Assembly: GCA_029556545.1 (NCBI GenBank)
Contig: JAKQEQ010000181.1
Location: forward strand, 1 to 64,000
Source: Candidatus Hydrogenedentota bacterium
GTDB taxonomy: Bacteria > Hydrogenedentota > Hydrogenedentia > Hydrogenedentales > JAGMZX01
Direction: 5' to 3'
DNA: 64,000 bases
Both the position numbers and the translations under genes were made by a program. This document shows, in pieces, positions 8,323-16,887 of this stretch (position 1 is its first letter; each line of letters starts with the position of its first letter). A model generated the notes under the pieces. It was not told the DNA's origin. It did no database searches and saw nothing but the letters and a program-made list of their open reading frames with translations.

Positions 8323-9510
8323 GTGGGTGAGCGCGGGGGTAAACGAGTGCTCGAAAAGGGCAACGTCGCCATGGCCGAAGGGGCCGTGCAGGCGGGTTGC
8401 CGGTGTTATTTCGGGTATCCCATCACGCCGCAGAACGAAGTGCCGGAGTATCTGTCGAAACGCCTGCCCGAGGTCGGCGGGGTTTTCCTTCAAGCGGAGA
8501 GCGAAATCGCCAGCATCAATATGGTGCTTGGCGCCGTGTCGACGGGCGTGCGCGCCATGACGAGTTCGTCCAGTCCCGGCATATCGCTCATGCAGGAGGG
8601 AATTTCCTTCCTCGCGGGCAGCCAATTGCCGGCGCTTATCGTGAACGTACAACGCTGCGGCCCGGGGCTCGGCGGGATCAAGACGACCCAGGGCGATTAC
8701 TACCAGGCGACGCGCGGGGGCGGCCATGGCGACTATCGGACGCTCGTGCTTGCGCCGTGGTCCGTGCAGGAGATGTTCGATTTTCCGTTCCTGGCGTTCG
8801 AACTCGCCGAGAAGTATCGCAATCCCGTGCTGATGCTGCCGGATGCGGTGCTGGGCCAGATGAAGGACGCCGTGGTCATGACGCCGCCGGGTCCGATCAT
8901 AACCTACGAGAAGGATTATGTCCTCGACGGCGCGAAGGGCCGTCCCGCGCGCAATATCCGCAGTATGTATTTGGAGGACGACGACCAGGAATTGCTGAAT
9001 TACGCGCTGCGCACGAAGTACGAGATAATGGAAGCGAACGAACAGCGCCATGAGGAAACGGAGACCGACGACGCGGAGGTCGTGATCGTGGCGTATGGGA
9101 CCGCGGCGCGGCTTGCGCTGTCGGCGATGCAGCAGGCGCGTGAAGAAGGGCTGCGCGTGGGACTGTTCCGGCCCGTGACGCTGTGGCCGTTTCCAGCGAA
9201 GGCGCTGCGCGCGCTGGCGCGGCGCGTCAAACGCTTTCTGGTCGTCGAGATGAATCTCGGTCAGATGGTGGACGACGTCCGGGCCGTGCTCGGGCCGGAA
9301 GTCGAGGTGGACTTTTTCGGACGTCCGGGCGGCGGCATGCCCACGCCGCGTGAGATTCTCGCGCACCTCCACGGTCGCGGCGTCGACAAGGGCAACGAGT
9401 GGGCGGACAAGGTCGACGCGGCCGTGGACCACTACGTCTGGTGGCGCGAGGGCGTGCTCCAGCCCCGTGAAGTGAGCCCGGTCGGGCACAAGGGCGTTGC
9501 CGATGAGTAA
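8323..9510 (+). CDS. vorB: 3-methyl-2-oxobutanoate:ferredoxin oxidoreductase (VorB-type), alpha subunit
   Basis: 395 residues with the POR N-terminal fold. YPITPQNEVPEYL and FLQAESEIASINMVLGA are the typical opening motifs. The key GPGLGGIKTTQGDYYQATRG then GGGHGDYR is the VorB pattern, not the TGLPTKxEQ form of 2-oxoglutarate (KorA) enzymes, so a branched-chain 2-oxoacid substrate is more likely. The C-terminal half is the transketolase-C-like domain (LFRPVTLWPFP). With its partners it decarboxylates 2-oxoacids oxidatively to acyl-CoA, reducing ferredoxin. The start is GTG after AAGGG; the stop overlaps the beta gene. Confidence 0.88.
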   Translation: MGERGGKRVLEKGNVAMAEGAVQAGCRCYFGYPITPQNEVPEYLSKRLPEVGGVFLQAESEIASINMVLGAVSTGVRAMTSSSSPGISLMQEGISFLAGSQLPALIVNVQRCGPGLGGIKTTQGDYYQATRGGGHGDYRTLVLAPWSVQEMFDFPFLAFELAEKYRNPVLMLPDAVLGQMKDAVVMTPPGPIITYEKDYVLDGAKGRPARNIRSMYLEDDDQELLNYALRTKYEIMEANEQRHEETETDDAEVVIVAYGTAARLALSAMQQAREEGLRVGLFRPVTLWPFPAKALRALARRVKRFLVVEMNLGQMVDDVRAVLGPEVEVDFFGRPGGGMPTPREILAHLHGRGVDKGNEWADKVDAAVDHYVWWREGVLQPREVSPVGHKGVADE

Positions 9511-10321
9511 AGTGATCTTTGAACGTCCCCGTTACCTTTGCGACAAGGTGACGCACTACTGTGCGGGCTGCACCCACGGCACGGCGCATCGTCTGGTGGC
9601 TGAAGCGATCGAGCATTTCGGCGTGGGCGAAAAGGCGGTGGCAGTGGCGCCGGCCGGATGCAGCGTCATGCTTTACAAGTATTTTGACGTGGATTCCGTC
9701 GAGGCGCCGCACGGACGCGCGCTGGCCGTCGGCACGGGGATCAAGCGGGCGCGGCCCGACCTGTTTGTGTTCACGTATCAGGGCGACGGCGACCTCGCAA
9801 GCATCGGCCTGTGCGAGACGATGCATGCGGCGAATCGCGGAGAAGGGATCACGGTCATCTACGTAAACAACGCCGTCTACGGGATGACCGGCGGCCAGAT
9901 GGCGCCGACGACCCTGCTCGGGCAGCGCACGACCACGACGCCCGCGGGCCGGAAACACGACAACGAGGGACATCCGCTGAAGATGGCGGAGATGATGGCC
10001 ACACTCGAAGGCGTGCTGTACTCGGAACGGGTGGCGCTGTACGACCCGAAGCAGATACGCCGCGCGCGGAAAGCCATTTTCCACGCGTTCGAGGTCCAGA
10101 CAAAACATAACGGTTTCGGTTTTGTCGAGGTCCTGTCGGCCTGCCCGACGAATCTCCACCTCAGCCCGGTCCAATCGCAGAAGTGGGTCGAGAACGAGAT
10201 GTGCGCGGCGTTTCCCCTGGGCCTCTACAAGGATGTAACGGCGAAACCGCCCGAGCTGCCCGCGGCGACGCCGGAGGCGGAAGTCAACGGCGTAAGTCAG
10301 GGCACTTGCCATGCTGTTTGA
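9503..10321 (+). CDS. 2-oxoacid:ferredoxin oxidoreductase, TPP-binding beta subunit
   Basis: 272 residues. The TPP/Mg2+ site is plain: YQGDGDLASIGL (GDG) followed about 28 residues later by VNNAVYGMTGGQMAPTT. An N-terminal YCAGCTHG is the family CxGC motif. It forms the catalytic core with the alpha subunit. The start ATG overlaps the alpha stop by 8 nt (translational coupling). The stop in turn lies inside the start of the gamma gene. KorB/VorA-type; substrate range is inferred from the alpha subunit. Confidence 0.9.
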   Translation: MSKVIFERPRYLCDKVTHYCAGCTHGTAHRLVAEAIEHFGVGEKAVAVAPAGCSVMLYKYFDVDSVEAPHGRALAVGTGIKRARPDLFVFTYQGDGDLASIGLCETMHAANRGEGITVIYVNNAVYGMTGGQMAPTTLLGQRTTTTPAGRKHDNEGHPLKMAEMMATLEGVLYSERVALYDPKQIRRARKAIFHAFEVQTKHNGFGFVEVLSACPTNLHLSPVQSQKWVENEMCAAFPLGLYKDVTAKPPELPAATPEAEVNGVSQGTCHAV

Positions 10322-10853
10322 GTTCATGACGGCGGGGTTCGGAGGGCAAGGCATTCTCTACCTGGGCGATGTACTCGCCGGCGCCGCGCTTCGCGAGGGA
10401 CGCAACGCCACCTTCCTGCCCACCTATGGCGCGGCCATGCGCGGCGGTACGGCCAATTGCGTCGTCATTATTTCGGATAAAGCCATCGGCGCGATGACGC
10501 TCGACCAGCCCCATGCGGCGGTGTTGATGAACCAGCCCTCCTTCGAGAAGTTCCAGGCCGTGCTGCGGCCCGGCGGTCTCATCGTCGCCAACACGAGCCT
10601 TGTCGATCCATCGTCGCTGCGGCGAACCGACCTGCGCGTGGTGTGGATTCCCGCCACACAGATTTCCAAGGACGTCGTGGGGACCGAACGTTCGGCCAAC
10701 ATCGTGGCGCTCGGGGCCTTGCTGAAGGCGGAGCCCATCGTGGAAACGGCAACCATCGAGGCCATCTTCCGCGATGGGGCCACAGGCAAGCGCCGCGCCA
10801 TGCTCGACAAGAATCTCGCGGCGCTCCGGGCCGGACTCGACTTTCAGGACTGA
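10311..10853 (+). CDS. 2-oxoacid:ferredoxin oxidoreductase, gamma subunit
   Basis: 180 residues of the POR gamma family. GFGGQGILYLGDVLA near the N-terminus and PTYGAAMRGGTANCVVIIS are the conserved CoA-side motifs. It overlaps the beta gene by 11 nt and ends the VOR operon, whose order is delta-alpha-beta-gamma. Only 33 nt separate its stop from the stop of the convergent ACT gene; no clear hairpin lies there. Confidence 0.9.
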   Translation: MLFEFMTAGFGGQGILYLGDVLAGAALREGRNATFLPTYGAAMRGGTANCVVIISDKAIGAMTLDQPHAAVLMNQPSFEKFQAVLRPGGLIVANTSLVDPSSLRRTDLRVVWIPATQISKDVVGTERSANIVALGALLKAEPIVETATIEAIFRDGATGKRRAMLDKNLAALRAGLDFQD

Positions 10854-10886
10854 CGCGCCCGGAAGGGGTCGGACTGCAACGGGGGC

Positions 10887-11372
10887 TCATAGGCCGATAA
10901 CGGAATACACGATGTCTGTGACCACGCCTCCTTTTTCGAGCCGTTCGAGGACGGGGTCGAGTTCGCTCGGGGAGCCGGCGAGGAAATAGGTCCAGGTCTG
11001 GCCGTTCGCCTCGACGAGTTCGCACGTGAGGAAGGTCTGGTCCCCGGCGACATCATGGGGGGCGAGACGTCTGTTTGCGGTGATTATTGCTGATTTGCGT
11101 AGGTTTTGAGAGTTATATGGATGTTCTTCGAGGCCCGTTACCTTGCTCAGCCGCCGCACTTTGCGGACCATGACGTCCTTCTCGCGCTCGTTGCACCAGA
11201 AGGTCATGACGACGCTGCCGTCCACGCCAGCGTGCGCTTCGAGTCCATGACCGACGACGGTGTCGATGCTGATGCCTTCGTTGCTGAAAGCGGAGGCGAT
11301 GCTGGTGAGGGCTCCCGCGCGGTCCAGGACGTGCGCGCGGAAAACCCAGTGCCGTTTTCCGGTATCAGTCAT
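10887..11372 (-). CDS. ACT-domain protein next to Ptb-Buk fusion
   Basis: 161 residues. Residues about 8-80 form an ACT domain (VLDRAGALTSIASAFSNEGI, like the IlvH small subunit), and a second, weaker ACT-like fold fills the C-terminal half. ACT domains bind amino acids and regulate enzymes of their metabolism. AAGGAGGG 9 nt before the ATG is a strong ribosome site. The gene overlaps the end of ptb-buk by 8 nt, so the two are translated from one mRNA. I infer, without proof, that it senses a branched-chain amino acid or regulates the fused enzyme or its operon. Confidence 0.75.
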   Translation of the reverse strand: MTDTGKRHWVFRAHVLDRAGALTSIASAFSNEGISIDTVVGHGLEAHAGVDGSVVMTFWCNEREKDVMVRKVRRLSKVTGLEEHPYNSQNLRKSAIITANRRLAPHDVAGDQTFLTCELVEANGQTWTYFLAGSPSELDPVLERLEKGGVVTDIVYSVIGL

Positions 11373-13506
11373 GACGGGTCCCTCCTTCCGCGGCGTGGTT
11401 GGGCTGTTCCCAGAGATATCGGTGAGGCGGGGAACCGGCGGTCAACGCGCCGAGGGCTCCCGCGGCGAGCGCTTCCATTTCGAGCGGCTGGTCGAAGATC
11501 AGTATAGGGGCGAGTTTCCCGACCCGTCTCCGAAGCTCGTTGCGGATACGTTCGGACCGAATCATGCCGCCGGTGAGCACAATGGCCTCGATATCGCAGC
11601 CGGCGGCGGCGAACATGGCGCCGATTTCCTTGGCGATCTGGTAGGTCATTGCGTCCACGATCAGGCGTGCGTATTCGTTGCCGGCGCGGATTTGATCCTC
11701 GATCACGTCGAGTCGGTATTCGCCGAGGTACGATTGGAGTCCGCCCCGCGTGGTGAGTTCTTCGAGGAGTTCCTCGCGCGTGAACCGTCCGCTGAAACAC
11801 AGATCGATCAATTCGGCCGTAGGCAGTTGACCGGCCCGCTGGGGCGTGAAGGGCCCGCCGCCGAGAAGCGCGATGTTGCTGTCCACCATCCTGCCGTTGC
11901 GCACTGCGGTGACGGAAACGCCCCCGCCGAGATGGGCGACGACAAGATGAACGTCTTTGACGGGTCTTCCCATGATTTCCGCGGCTTTGCGGATGCCTGC
12001 GCGGATGCTCAATGCGTGTGAGATGTTGCGTCGGACGATTCCGTTGTATCCCGAGATTTCCGCCTCGGGGAGGAACTCGTCGACGACCACGGGGTCGACG
12101 AAGTACGCCGGGGCCGTGAGCGCCCTGGCCAGGACGGCGGCGACGGGAATGCCCAAGTTGCTTGCATGCTGTTTTTCGGGATGTTCGAGCACCGCGAACA
12201 TGAGCGATTCATTGACGACCACGTCGCCGTCCTGGAGTTCCGCGATGACATAGGCGCCGCCGGACAGCTTCTCCGGCGGGCGGGGCACGAAGCCGCCTCG
12301 GGCGGCGATTGCGTCCACGGATTGCCAACTGGCGGCATGGAGGAGTTGCAGGACGCGCTGCGCCAGTTCGTCGGCTTGGTTTCGCCGTTCCTCGATCGTG
12401 CCGGCGGCGGGGATCATGTATTCCGATTCGAGATGCCGAACGCAGTCTTCATTTTCAAAGAGGGCGATCTTCGTGGACGTGGAGCCGGGATTGACGGCCA
12501 CGACGCGATAGGTCCTTGTCCGGGCGGGCCCGGGCGCTCTTCGTGGCTTGGTCTGTTCTTCGGAAAACCGCTGGGCGTAAATGGCGCCGAGCGCCACGGA
12601 ATTGAGCCGCGTTTCAAGGGCGTCGGACCGGGAAAGGAGTACATACGGCTGGGGGAAACCCATGATTATGTTGGCGAGCGAGGCCTCGCCGTACTTGATC
12701 AGTGCGCTCACCATCTTATAGATGACGTTGCCGGTGTCGATCCCTGGGCAAACCAGAATATCGGCGCGTCCGCCCACTTCGCGCGCGCCCGGCGCATCGG
12801 GGAGTCCCTTGGACGCGACGGCGCCGGGATCCGTGGCCAGGTCCAGAGACAGCGGGCCGTAAACGATCGCGTCGGGCCATCCCCGGCGTGCGAACTCCGC
12901 GCCGAGCTGCGTTGACGGGAGCGTGGGCAGGATTTTCTCGTTTGCAGACAAGAGAGCCACGCGCGGTGTCTCGATTCCCATGACGCTGCGCGCGACATCG
13001 ACCGCGTTTCGGATGAGCCCGGCGATTCGGGCATAGGTGCAGACGGTGGTAACGCCGGCATCCGTGAGGATCATCGGGCGTCCGTTCGCGATGGGGGCGG
13101 CGTCGAAGATGGATACGAGACTGACGGTGGGGCGCACGGCCAGGGGAAGCATGTGGCGATGCAGGACATGGGTGGGCGTGCTCCCCTTGAGGACCATTTG
13201 CACGACCCCGGTCTTGACGAGCGCGACGGTGGCGGCAGCGGCCTCCTCCTCACCGTCGGCGGCGAGAATGTCTTTTTCGGGTACGTCGATTCCGACTTTG
13301 GCGACGGCCTCGGCGATACGCTGCTTCTTGCCGACGAGCACGATGCGATCAATGATCCCATGATCGCGGGCGGACTCGACAAGGAGCAGGTCTTCGACCC
13401 GTTCGCCGCCTGCCATGACCGCCGCCAAGGGGCGCAGCGAGCCGGCGATCTGGACGAGATCGACTACCCTTTCAAATCCTTTGCGTTCGGATGCGCTTGC
13501 GGTCAT
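11365..13506 (-). CDS. ptb-buk: Bifunctional phosphate butyryltransferase / butyrate kinase (Ptb-Buk fusion)
   Basis: 713 residues in one uninterrupted frame. Residues 1-315 are a phosphate acyltransferase of the Ptb type (VLKGSTPTHVLHRHML, ILTDAGVTTVCTYAR, ADILVCPGIDTGN, ending VLLSRSDALETRLNSVALG). After a short Pro/Arg linker (316-332), residues 333-713 are an acetate/butyrate kinase of the ASKHA fold. This part has VVAVNPGSTSTKIALF (phosphate loop), RNISHALSIRAG, VVAHLGGGVSVTAV and VLTGGMIRS. The two reactions turn acyl-CoA plus Pi into acyl-phosphate, then make ATP and free acid. The enzymes are usually separate genes (ptb, buk). Opposite VOR, the likely substrates are isobutyryl-, isovaleryl- or 2-methylbutyryl-CoA. 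Confidence 0.93.
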   Translation of the reverse strand: MTASASERKGFERVVDLVQIAGSLRPLAAVMAGGERVEDLLLVESARDHGIIDRIVLVGKKQRIAEAVAKVGIDVPEKDILAADGEEEAAAATVALVKTGVVQMVLKGSTPTHVLHRHMLPLAVRPTVSLVSIFDAAPIANGRPMILTDAGVTTVCTYARIAGLIRNAVDVARSVMGIETPRVALLSANEKILPTLPSTQLGAEFARRGWPDAIVYGPLSLDLATDPGAVASKGLPDAPGAREVGGRADILVCPGIDTGNVIYKMVSALIKYGEASLANIIMGFPQPYVLLSRSDALETRLNSVALGAIYAQRFSEEQTKPRRAPGPARTRTYRVVAVNPGSTSTKIALFENEDCVRHLESEYMIPAAGTIEERRNQADELAQRVLQLLHAASWQSVDAIAARGGFVPRPPEKLSGGAYVIAELQDGDVVVNESLMFAVLEHPEKQHASNLGIPVAAVLARALTAPAYFVDPVVVDEFLPEAEISGYNGIVRRNISHALSIRAGIRKAAEIMGRPVKDVHLVVAHLGGGVSVTAVRNGRMVDSNIALLGGGPFTPQRAGQLPTAELIDLCFSGRFTREELLEELTTRGGLQSYLGEYRLDVIEDQIRAGNEYARLIVDAMTYQIAKEIGAMFAAAGCDIEAIVLTGGMIRSERIRNELRRRVGKLAPILIFDQPLEMEALAAGALGALTAGSPPHRYLWEQPNHAAEGGTRHD

Positions 13507-13642
13507 TTTCGAGCGTATCCCTTGATTCCCCGTTCAGTCGACGCGCGTGATCGCGATATATTGCCGTCGACTCCGGAAAGACTACCTGAAACGACGGAAG
13601 GAATGCACGGGGCAATGGTCGGCCGCACGCCGCGCGCGGATT

Positions 13643-14635
13643 CTACCAGTGTCCGGGGTCGCGGCTGACATTTCGGTCCGCGTCGGCGGGAAGGTTATAG
13701 GTTGCGCGCACAATGTAGAGGGGCCGTTGCTTCACTTCGAGCATGAGGCACTTGAGGTATTCGCCGATGATGCCAAGCAGTACGAACGTCGTTCCGAATA
13801 GCGCGCCGCCAAGAGCGATGACGACGTGCAATAGCGGGTTTTCGATGACAACGCCGGACGCGGCCAGCGCGCCCGCGCACGCCGCGTATCCGAAAGCCGC
13901 CACAATCAGCAGCAGCCCGCAATAGAGGCCGGCGCGCAACGGAAGCGCGGTATTCGACATGATCGCGTCGCGCGCGAAACGCAGGACATTGCGGACATGA
14001 TACTTGGACTCGCCCGCGACACGCGATGCGCGAACGAACGGCAGGGTCGTCTGCCGAAACCCGAGGGTGGCGAACAGGCCGCGCAGGAATTGCACCCGTT
14101 CGGGATAGCGGCGCAGCGCATCGAGCACGCGGCGGTTGAAGCCCTTGAAGTCCGCGGCGTTCTCGACGAGGTCCGGCAGGACCCAGCGCCGCATGAATGC
14201 GTAGAAGAGCTTAGCGGTCGCGCGCTTGCAGAAGGAATCGACGGTACGGTCGGCGCGCACCGCATGGACGACGTCGTAGCCTTCCTCCAATTTGCCCAGC
14301 ATGTTCGGAATCAGCTCCGGCGGGTCCTGGAGGTCGGCGTCCATCACGATGACGTAATCGCCGGCGCAGAAGTCGAGGCCCGCCGTAATGGCGCGCTGGT
14401 GGCCGAAGTTGCGCGAAAGAGCGACGCCTTTCACGTGGGCGTGCTCGGCGCACAAGCGGGCGATTACGGCCTCGGTGGCGTCGCTGCTGCCGTCGTCCAC
14501 GAAGACGATCTCGAAGCGGAACCGCGACAACGCCGCGCACAGCGGCAGGAGCCGCGCCATGAATGCATCGATGAGGCCCGCCTCGTTGTGGCAGGGCGCG
14601 ACTATCGAGACCAATGGGGACGGGTTCAGGCTCAT
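13643..14635 (-). CDS. Family 2 glycosyltransferase, polyprenyl-phosphate type
   Basis: 330 residues. The GT-A catalytic domain (about 8-230) shows VSIVAPCHNEAG, VFVDDGSSD and the metal-binding DADLQDPPELIPNML. Two hydrophobic helices near the C-terminus (about 235-300) anchor it in the membrane. This is the layout of DPM1/GtrB/ArnC-like enzymes that move a sugar from a nucleotide to undecaprenyl phosphate. It lies directly downstream of rmlB and rmlD on the same strand with a 50-nt gap, so it may act in envelope polysaccharide synthesis. The sugar is unknown. Confidence 0.85.
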   Translation of the reverse strand: MSLNPSPLVSIVAPCHNEAGLIDAFMARLLPLCAALSRFRFEIVFVDDGSSDATEAVIARLCAEHAHVKGVALSRNFGHQRAITAGLDFCAGDYVIVMDADLQDPPELIPNMLGKLEEGYDVVHAVRADRTVDSFCKRATAKLFYAFMRRWVLPDLVENAADFKGFNRRVLDALRRYPERVQFLRGLFATLGFRQTTLPFVRASRVAGESKYHVRNVLRFARDAIMSNTALPLRAGLYCGLLLIVAAFGYAACAGALAASGVVIENPLLHVVIALGGALFGTTFVLLGIIGEYLKCLMLEVKQRPLYIVRATYNLPADADRNVSRDPGHW

Positions 14636-14685
14636 GCGGGGATTCTAGAACAGCCGCCGCGTCACTGCAAGGGACGAGGCGCAAG

Positions 14686-15702
14686 CTACTCGGTGATTGC
14701 GGAGAGCGCGGCGTACTGCCGTTTGTAGTATTCGAGGTACTCGCCGGTCTTGATCTTTCGCCACCACCACTCGTTCTCCTGATACCAGCGTATGGTCAGC
14801 GCCATGCCCTCGTCCCAATCCATCCGCGGACACCAGCCAAGCGCGCGCAGTTTCGAGGCGTCAATCGAGTAACGGCGATCATGGCCCGGGCGGTCCGGCA
14901 CGAAGCGGATAAGGCTTTCGTCACGGCCGGTGAGTTCCAGAATCCTTCGGGTCAGTTCGATGTTCTCGCGCTCGTTGCCGCCGGCGACGTTATAGACCTC
15001 GCCGGGGCGCCCCTCACGGAGCGCGAGGTCGATGCCGCGGCAATGGTCATCGACGTAGAGCCAGTCGCGGACGTTGTGTTCGCCGCCTTCGTACAGGGGA
15101 AGCGGCTGGCCGTCGATGGCGTTGGTCGCGAAGAGCGGCAGCACCTTCTCCGGGTATTGATAGGGGCCGTAGGTGTTCGAGCCGCGCGTGATGATCACCG
15201 GGACGCCGAAGGTCGTGAAATACGAGCGGCCCAACAATTCGCCGCCTGCTTTCGCCGCGCTGTACGGATTGCGCGGGTTGATCGGGTCCGTCTCCTTGAA
15301 GGACCCCGTGTCGATGCTGCCGTAGACCTCATCGGTCGAGACCAGCAGCACGCGCGCCGTGCCGAGCCGCTTCGCGGCCTCCATGATGTTGTACACGCCG
15401 TCCACGTTCGTGCGCAGGAATTCCGTCGCGCCCATGATGCTGCGATCGACGTGCGTTTCGGCGGCGAAGTTGACCACCGCGTCGCAGCCTTCCATCGCCG
15501 CGCCGAGAGCGGTGGCGTCGGCGATGTCGCCGCGCACGAAGGTGTGGCGGTCCGGCGGGCACTCCTTCACGTTGTCCAGGTTGCCGGCGTAGGTCATCTT
15601 GTCGTAGTTGACGACGTGCACGTCCGGATAGGTCCGCAGGAGGTAGCGCACGAAGGCGGATCCGATGAAGCCCGCGCCGCCGGTAACCAGGATGCGTTTC
15701 AT
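14686..15702 (-). CDS. rmlB: dTDP-glucose 4,6-dehydratase
   Basis: 338 residues, extended SDR fold. MKRILVTGGAGFIGSAF is the NAD+ Rossmann motif. LLVSTDEVYG carries the catalytic Thr/Asp/Glu (TDE). YSAAKAGGELLGRSY is the YxxxK active site. RDWLYVDDHCRGI is the typical downstream motif. It makes dTDP-4-keto-6-deoxyglucose, the second step to dTDP-L-rhamnose. The ATG at 15702 overlaps the rmlD stop (ATGA), so the two genes are coupled. rmlA and rmlC are not in the window. Confidence 0.95.
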   Translation of the reverse strand: MKRILVTGGAGFIGSAFVRYLLRTYPDVHVVNYDKMTYAGNLDNVKECPPDRHTFVRGDIADATALGAAMEGCDAVVNFAAETHVDRSIMGATEFLRTNVDGVYNIMEAAKRLGTARVLLVSTDEVYGSIDTGSFKETDPINPRNPYSAAKAGGELLGRSYFTTFGVPVIITRGSNTYGPYQYPEKVLPLFATNAIDGQPLPLYEGGEHNVRDWLYVDDHCRGIDLALREGRPGEVYNVAGGNERENIELTRRILELTGRDESLIRFVPDRPGHDRRYSIDASKLRALGWCPRMDWDEGMALTIRWYQENEWWWRKIKTGEYLEYYKRQYAALSAITE

Positions 15703-16547
15703 GAGGATGCCGTTCTCCGTATCATGTAATCGGCCAGCGCGGCCTCCCATGAGCGCATGGTGTGGCCGGTGGCCCGCTCGATCTTGGCGTTCGACAGCAC
15801 CGAATACGCCGGGCGGCGCGCCTTGGTCGGGAAATCGTTCGCGACGCACGCCTCGAGGCGCACGCCAATGCCGGCGCGGTCCAGAATTTCGCGGGCGAGC
15901 TCGAAGCGCGAGCACGCGCCGTCGTTGACCGCGTGATACACGCCGAAAGCGTCAGTCCGCGCGAGGGCAAGCACCGCCTCCGCGAGATCAAGCGTGTGCG
16001 TGGGCGAACCCTCCTCGTCGCACACGACGCGCAAGGGGCCGCCCTTCTTGGCGAGGCGCAGTATCTTCTCGACGAAGTTGTTGCCGCCCGGCCCGTAGAG
16101 CCAAGCGGTGCGCACGATGAAGTGACGCGGGTTGGCCTTGCGCACTGCGGCCTCGCCCGCCGCCTTTGTCTTCCCGTAGACGCCGAGCGGCGAGATCGAG
16201 TCCTCAGGTTCGTAGGGCGTCTTCTTCGAGCCGTCGAAGACGTAATCCGTACTGATGTGCACCATCGGAATATGATAGTACTCGGCAATTTCCGCGAGGT
16301 TGCGCGCGCCGACCTCGTTCGTCAGAAACGCCGTTTCGAGGTTGTCCTCCGCGCCGTCCACGTCCGTATAGGCCGCGGCATTGACGATGAGGTCGGGGCC
16401 GAACGCGGCGACGGCGGCCTGCACGTGCGGCTCGTAGGCGATGTTCACTTCGGGCAGGTCGTGGCCGAGCACTTCCCCTTCCCGATCGAAAACATCGAGC
16501 AGGTCGCGGCCCAACTGTCCTTTCGCGCCAAAAACCAGCGTTCGCAT
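15699..16547 (-). CDS. rmlD: dTDP-4-dehydrorhamnose reductase
   Basis: 282 residues. FGAKGQLGRDL is the GxxGxxG NADPH motif, NAAAYTDVDGAE and HISTDYVFDG follow, and YGKTKAAGE is the YxxxK active site. It carries out the last step of dTDP-L-rhamnose synthesis. It is the first gene of a rmlD-rmlB-GT2 run. The ATG at 16547 matches the family N-terminus; the longer reading upstream is not protein-like. Rhamnose from this path may serve the neighbouring glycosyltransferase. Confidence 0.94.
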   Translation of the reverse strand: MRTLVFGAKGQLGRDLLDVFDREGEVLGHDLPEVNIAYEPHVQAAVAAFGPDLIVNAAAYTDVDGAEDNLETAFLTNEVGARNLAEIAEYYHIPMVHISTDYVFDGSKKTPYEPEDSISPLGVYGKTKAAGEAAVRKANPRHFIVRTAWLYGPGGNNFVEKILRLAKKGGPLRVVCDEEGSPTHTLDLAEAVLALARTDAFGVYHAVNDGACSRFELAREILDRAGIGVRLEACVANDFPTKARRPAYSVLSNAKIERATGHTMRSWEAALADYMIRRTASS

Positions 16548-16887
16548 AATGTGTGAGTCCCTCGCGGCGCGCGAATTGTAGCAACTGGACCCGCCTGTCA
16601 ACAACGAGGCGGCGCACCGCGCAACGCCGCCGCGCGAACTGTTGTATTCTTCGCCGCATAGTGCGGACGCGGTGACGATGAGGCCGCGATCGCCGACTCG
16701 CGGCATAGGGTGCCGGACGACGGCTCGCCGGACGACGGATCTGTTCGCCCTATCGTGCCTTGTTTCGTATAATGTCGCCGCGTATCTATCGGCGCGCGGC
16801 GGGCGCGCACAGACGCATTGTGGAAGATGGGGAGCTTCAATTGATCCCAGGAACGACGAGACCGGGCTCAACCTGGACACCGGACGC
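16548..16887. other. Divergent intergenic region with tandem repeat
   Basis: 340 nt between rmlD and the antiporter. It holds a 12-nt direct repeat GCCGGACGACGG (16712-16723 and 16727-16738) separated by CTC, and one exact TATAAT. No small ORF with a ribosome site or structured RNA was recognised. Confidence 0.5.
16768..16773 (+). promoter_or_regulatory. Possible -10 element of the antiporter gene
   Basis: An exact TATAAT 115 nt upstream of the chosen start. No good -35 lies at 16-18 nt, so this is only a candidate. Confidence 0.3.

Noticed and set aside
8323-9510. Calling the alpha subunit KorA (2-oxoglutarate)
   Set aside because: The GPGLGG...QxDYxQA and GGGHGDY pattern is that of VorB; the KorA TGLPTKxEQ pattern is absent.
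9227-10354. 375-codon minus-strand ORF
   Set aside because: Antisense to the VOR beta subunit; His/Arg-rich shadow without motifs.
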